From Kiritimatiellia bacterium (GTDB lineage: Bacteria; Verrucomicrobiota; Kiritimatiellia; RFP12; UBA1067), in assembly GCA_017459225.1 (NCBI GenBank), contig JAFUDL010000015.1:1-6151 (forward strand): 6,151 nt of DNA, read 5' to 3'. The notes beneath the pieces were generated by a model that was not told the DNA's origin, ran no database searches, and saw only the letters and a list, made by a program, of their open reading frames with translations. How positions within the stretch are numbered: position 1 is the stretch's first letter; every line of letters begins with the position of its first letter. This document shows, piece by piece, positions 4,468-6,151 of the stretch. The position numbers and the translations under genes are program-made.

Positions 4468-6151
4468 ATGATGTTTGACAAAGTGACATGTGCCGCTTTT
4501 GCGGCTGTGTGCGTTTATGGCGCGTGCGCTGGGGCGCAGGTGCGGTTTGACTTCGAGACCGGCGACCTCCAGGGATGGAAGGTGGTGGAGGGCGCGTTCG
4601 AGAGGCCCGTCACCAACCTTGCGAAGGAGCACAACACGGGCAAGCCGTACACGAACGGCGGCAAGTGGTTCCTTTCAACCCTCGAGAACAAGCACAACCG
4701 TCCGGACGACAAGCAGACCGGCGTGATCGAATCGCCTACGGTTCGCCTGACGGGTCCAGAGGTGACGTTCAAGATCGGCGGCGGCCAATTTGCATCGTTC
4801 GCGCTCGTCGACCGAATGACCGGAAAGGTGATTGCCTCCGCCGCGGGCGAGAACGGCGAACCGATGCGGACGGTCAAGTGGAACGTTCCGCAGGCGGTGG
4901 GCAAGGACGTCTTCTTCCGCGTGACGGACAACGTGACGAGTGGCTGGTGCCACTTGACGATCGACGACGTGACGTTTGACGGAACCATCGTCGCTTCGGA
5001 TTTCGACGAGCGCTCGTTCCTTCCCGGCGGCGCCGCGGAGAACGCCGAGGCGGCCATACGCGAACTCGGCAAGATTGATTCCTCCTATCCCGCCGCCTCG
5101 CACCTAGCCGCCCTCGAGAAGATCGTCAAGGCCCCTGGCCGCGGCAAGACGAAGGCGCTCGAGGCGCTTCTGCGCAAGGCCCTAGTGACCGACAATCCTC
5201 TCCTCGCCGGGCGCGAGATGATCTACACCACGCACGCCAGGTGGGCACGCGACCACCACAACACCGCCACCATCATCCAGTGCGGCGAGATCAACGAACG
5301 CAGCTACCGCACGCAGGGCGCGATGCGCGCCTTGAACTTGAGCACCGGCGCGCGCCGCGACGTGGTGCCAGAAATTGCCGGCCGCACTGTACGCGATCCG
5401 GAGGTGGACTGGGACGGAAGGCGGATCATCTTCTCGATGCGCAACGGCAAGGACGACGACTACCACATCTACACGGTCAATGCCGACGGCTCCGAACTCA
5501 AGCAGCTCACGCGCGCGAAGGGCGTATCCGACATCGACCCCATGTGGCTTGCCGACGGCGACATCGTGTTCTCCTCGACGCGCGAACCGAAGTACTGCAT
5601 GTGCAACCGCCACATCATGTGCAACCTATTCCGCATGAAGGCGGACGGCGCGAACATCCACCAGATCGGAAAGTCCACGCTCTTCGAGGGCCACTCGGCG
5701 ATGCTGCCCGACGGACGCGTGCTCTACGACCGCTGGGAGTACGTTGACCGCAACTTCGGCGACGCGCAGGGACTCTGGGTGTGCAATCCCGACGGCACGC
5801 GCCACGCCATCTACTGGGGCAACAACACCACCTCGCCGGGCGGCGTTGTGAACGCGCGCCCGCTCTCCAGCGCATCGCAGGTTATCGCCGTTCTCGGCAG
5901 CTGCCACGACCGTCCCTGGGGCGCGCTCGGCATCATCGACCGTTCGCTCGGCGTGGACGGCAAGGAGCCGGTGCTTCGCACATGGCCCGCGGACTATAGA
6001 GAGAGAATCCACGCAGGCGGACGCGAGGACTTCGACTCGACGCGCGGCATAGCGCGCAAGTATGCGGACCCGTATCCGATCGACGACGCCCATTTCCTCT
6101 GCGTGCGCCAGACGGGCCGCGGCGACGAGACCGCGATCTACTACCTCGACC
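4468..6151 (+). CDS. Secreted HzsA-like / TolB-type beta-propeller protein, 3' end outside window
   Basis: An open frame of 561 codons reaches the window edge without a stop. Residues 1-23 look like a signal peptide (Lys5, then an Ala/Val-rich core, with cleavage likely after AGA at 21-23). YGAC at 17-20 is a poor lipobox. Residues about 24-172 form a beta-sandwich-like domain: VRFDFETGDLQGW, TGVIESPTVRL, VTFKIGGG and a final LTIDDVTFDG, similar to modules attached to GH32-type glycosidases. A short helical linker (about 185-240) follows. From about 243 the chain matches the family of the hydrazine synthase alpha-subunit middle domain and TolB-like propellers: DYHIYTVNADGSELKQLT (331-348), DPMWLADGDIVFSSTRE, MLPDGRVLYDRWEYVDRN (about 412-429), SCHDRPWGALGIIDR (from 478) and KYADPYPIDDAHFLC (from 531). 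An unusual Cys/His cluster C-M-C-N-R-H-I-M-C spans 377-385. No CXXCH haem motif is visible. Such proteins occur in PVC bacteria that do not make hydrazine, so function is unknown. It is probably cotranscribed with rpoZ-smpB. Confidence 0.85.
   Translation, partial: MMFDKVTCAAFAAVCVYGACAGAQVRFDFETGDLQGWKVVEGAFERPVTNLAKEHNTGKPYTNGGKWFLSTLENKHNRPDDKQTGVIESPTVRLTGPEVTFKIGGGQFASFALVDRMTGKVIASAAGENGEPMRTVKWNVPQAVGKDVFFRVTDNVTSGWCHLTIDDVTFDGTIVASDFDERSFLPGGAAENAEAAIRELGKIDSSYPAASHLAALEKIVKAPGRGKTKALEALLRKALVTDNPLLAGREMIYTTHARWARDHHNTATIIQCGEINERSYRTQGAMRALNLSTGARRDVVPEIAGRTVRDPEVDWDGRRIIFSMRNGKDDDYHIYTVNADGSELKQLTRAKGVSDIDPMWLADGDIVFSSTREPKYCMCNRHIMCNLFRMKADGANIHQIGKSTLFEGHSAMLPDGRVLYDRWEYVDRNFGDAQGLWVCNPDGTRHAIYWGNNTTSPGGVVNARPLSSASQVIAVLGSCHDRPWGALGIIDRSLGVDGKEPVLRTWPADYRERIHAGGREDFDSTRGIARKYADPYPIDDAHFLCVRQTGRGDETAIYYLD

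Noticed and set aside
3655..4632. Long antisense open frame (325 codons) over rpoZ and smpB
   Set aside because: It covers two well-identified sense genes and the sense promoter and shows no domain. It is an accidental frame opened by codon bias.
5241..5747. Open frame in another + frame inside the HzsA-like gene
   Set aside because: Its translation is Arg/His-rich and meaningless, while the frame from 4468 gives family-matching motifs throughout this stretch.
4468..6151. Idea that the HzsA resemblance indicates anammox hydrazine synthesis
   Set aside because: No HzsB or HzsC-like gene and no CXXCH haem site is visible, and related propeller proteins occur in many non-anammox bacteria.

Overview
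The window is about 62% G+C by eye, gene-dense, and all recognisable genes are on the + strand. The protein types point to the PVC superphylum (Verrucomicrobiota, Kiritimatiellota, Lentisphaerota or Planctomycetota), with a Kiritimatiellota- or Verrucomicrobiota-like bacterium my best guess. The reasons are a large transglutaminase-like/discoidin protein, a secreted protein related to the middle domain of the hydrazine synthase alpha subunit (a family widespread in non-anammox PVC bacteria), and an omega subunit of the kind I associate with this group. This placement comes from recognising families, not from a search.

Layout. Positions 2-2332 hold the 3' part of a large multidomain protein with TPR-like helices, a transglutaminase-like core and a C-terminal discoidin-like domain. 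A 129-base gap (2333-2461) follows. It is built from two degenerate short-unit repeat tracks and carries a strong promoter so close to the next ATG that the mRNA should be leaderless. Positions 2462-3568 encode a DUF362 protein with two 4Fe-4S cluster motifs. A 126-base gap (3569-3694) then holds a weak candidate terminator and a promoter with a perfect TATAAT. From it starts an apparent operon: rpoZ (RNA polymerase omega), smpB (SsrA-binding protein, GTG start), and a signal-peptide-bearing protein with an N-terminal beta-sandwich-like domain followed by a TolB/HzsA-like beta-propeller. This last gene runs off the right edge: 561 codons are visible with no stop, from 4468.

How the genes relate. 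rpoZ and smpB are housekeeping genes for transcription and ribosome rescue. The flanking large proteins look extracytoplasmic and accessory, and the DUF362 protein looks like a cytoplasmic iron-sulfur protein of unknown role. I see no defence system, mobile element, CRISPR array, tRNA or rRNA. The most unusual items are the HzsA-like gene apparently coupled to smpB, the leaderless promoter inside a repeat tract, and the repeat tract itself. I do not claim a wholly new system.
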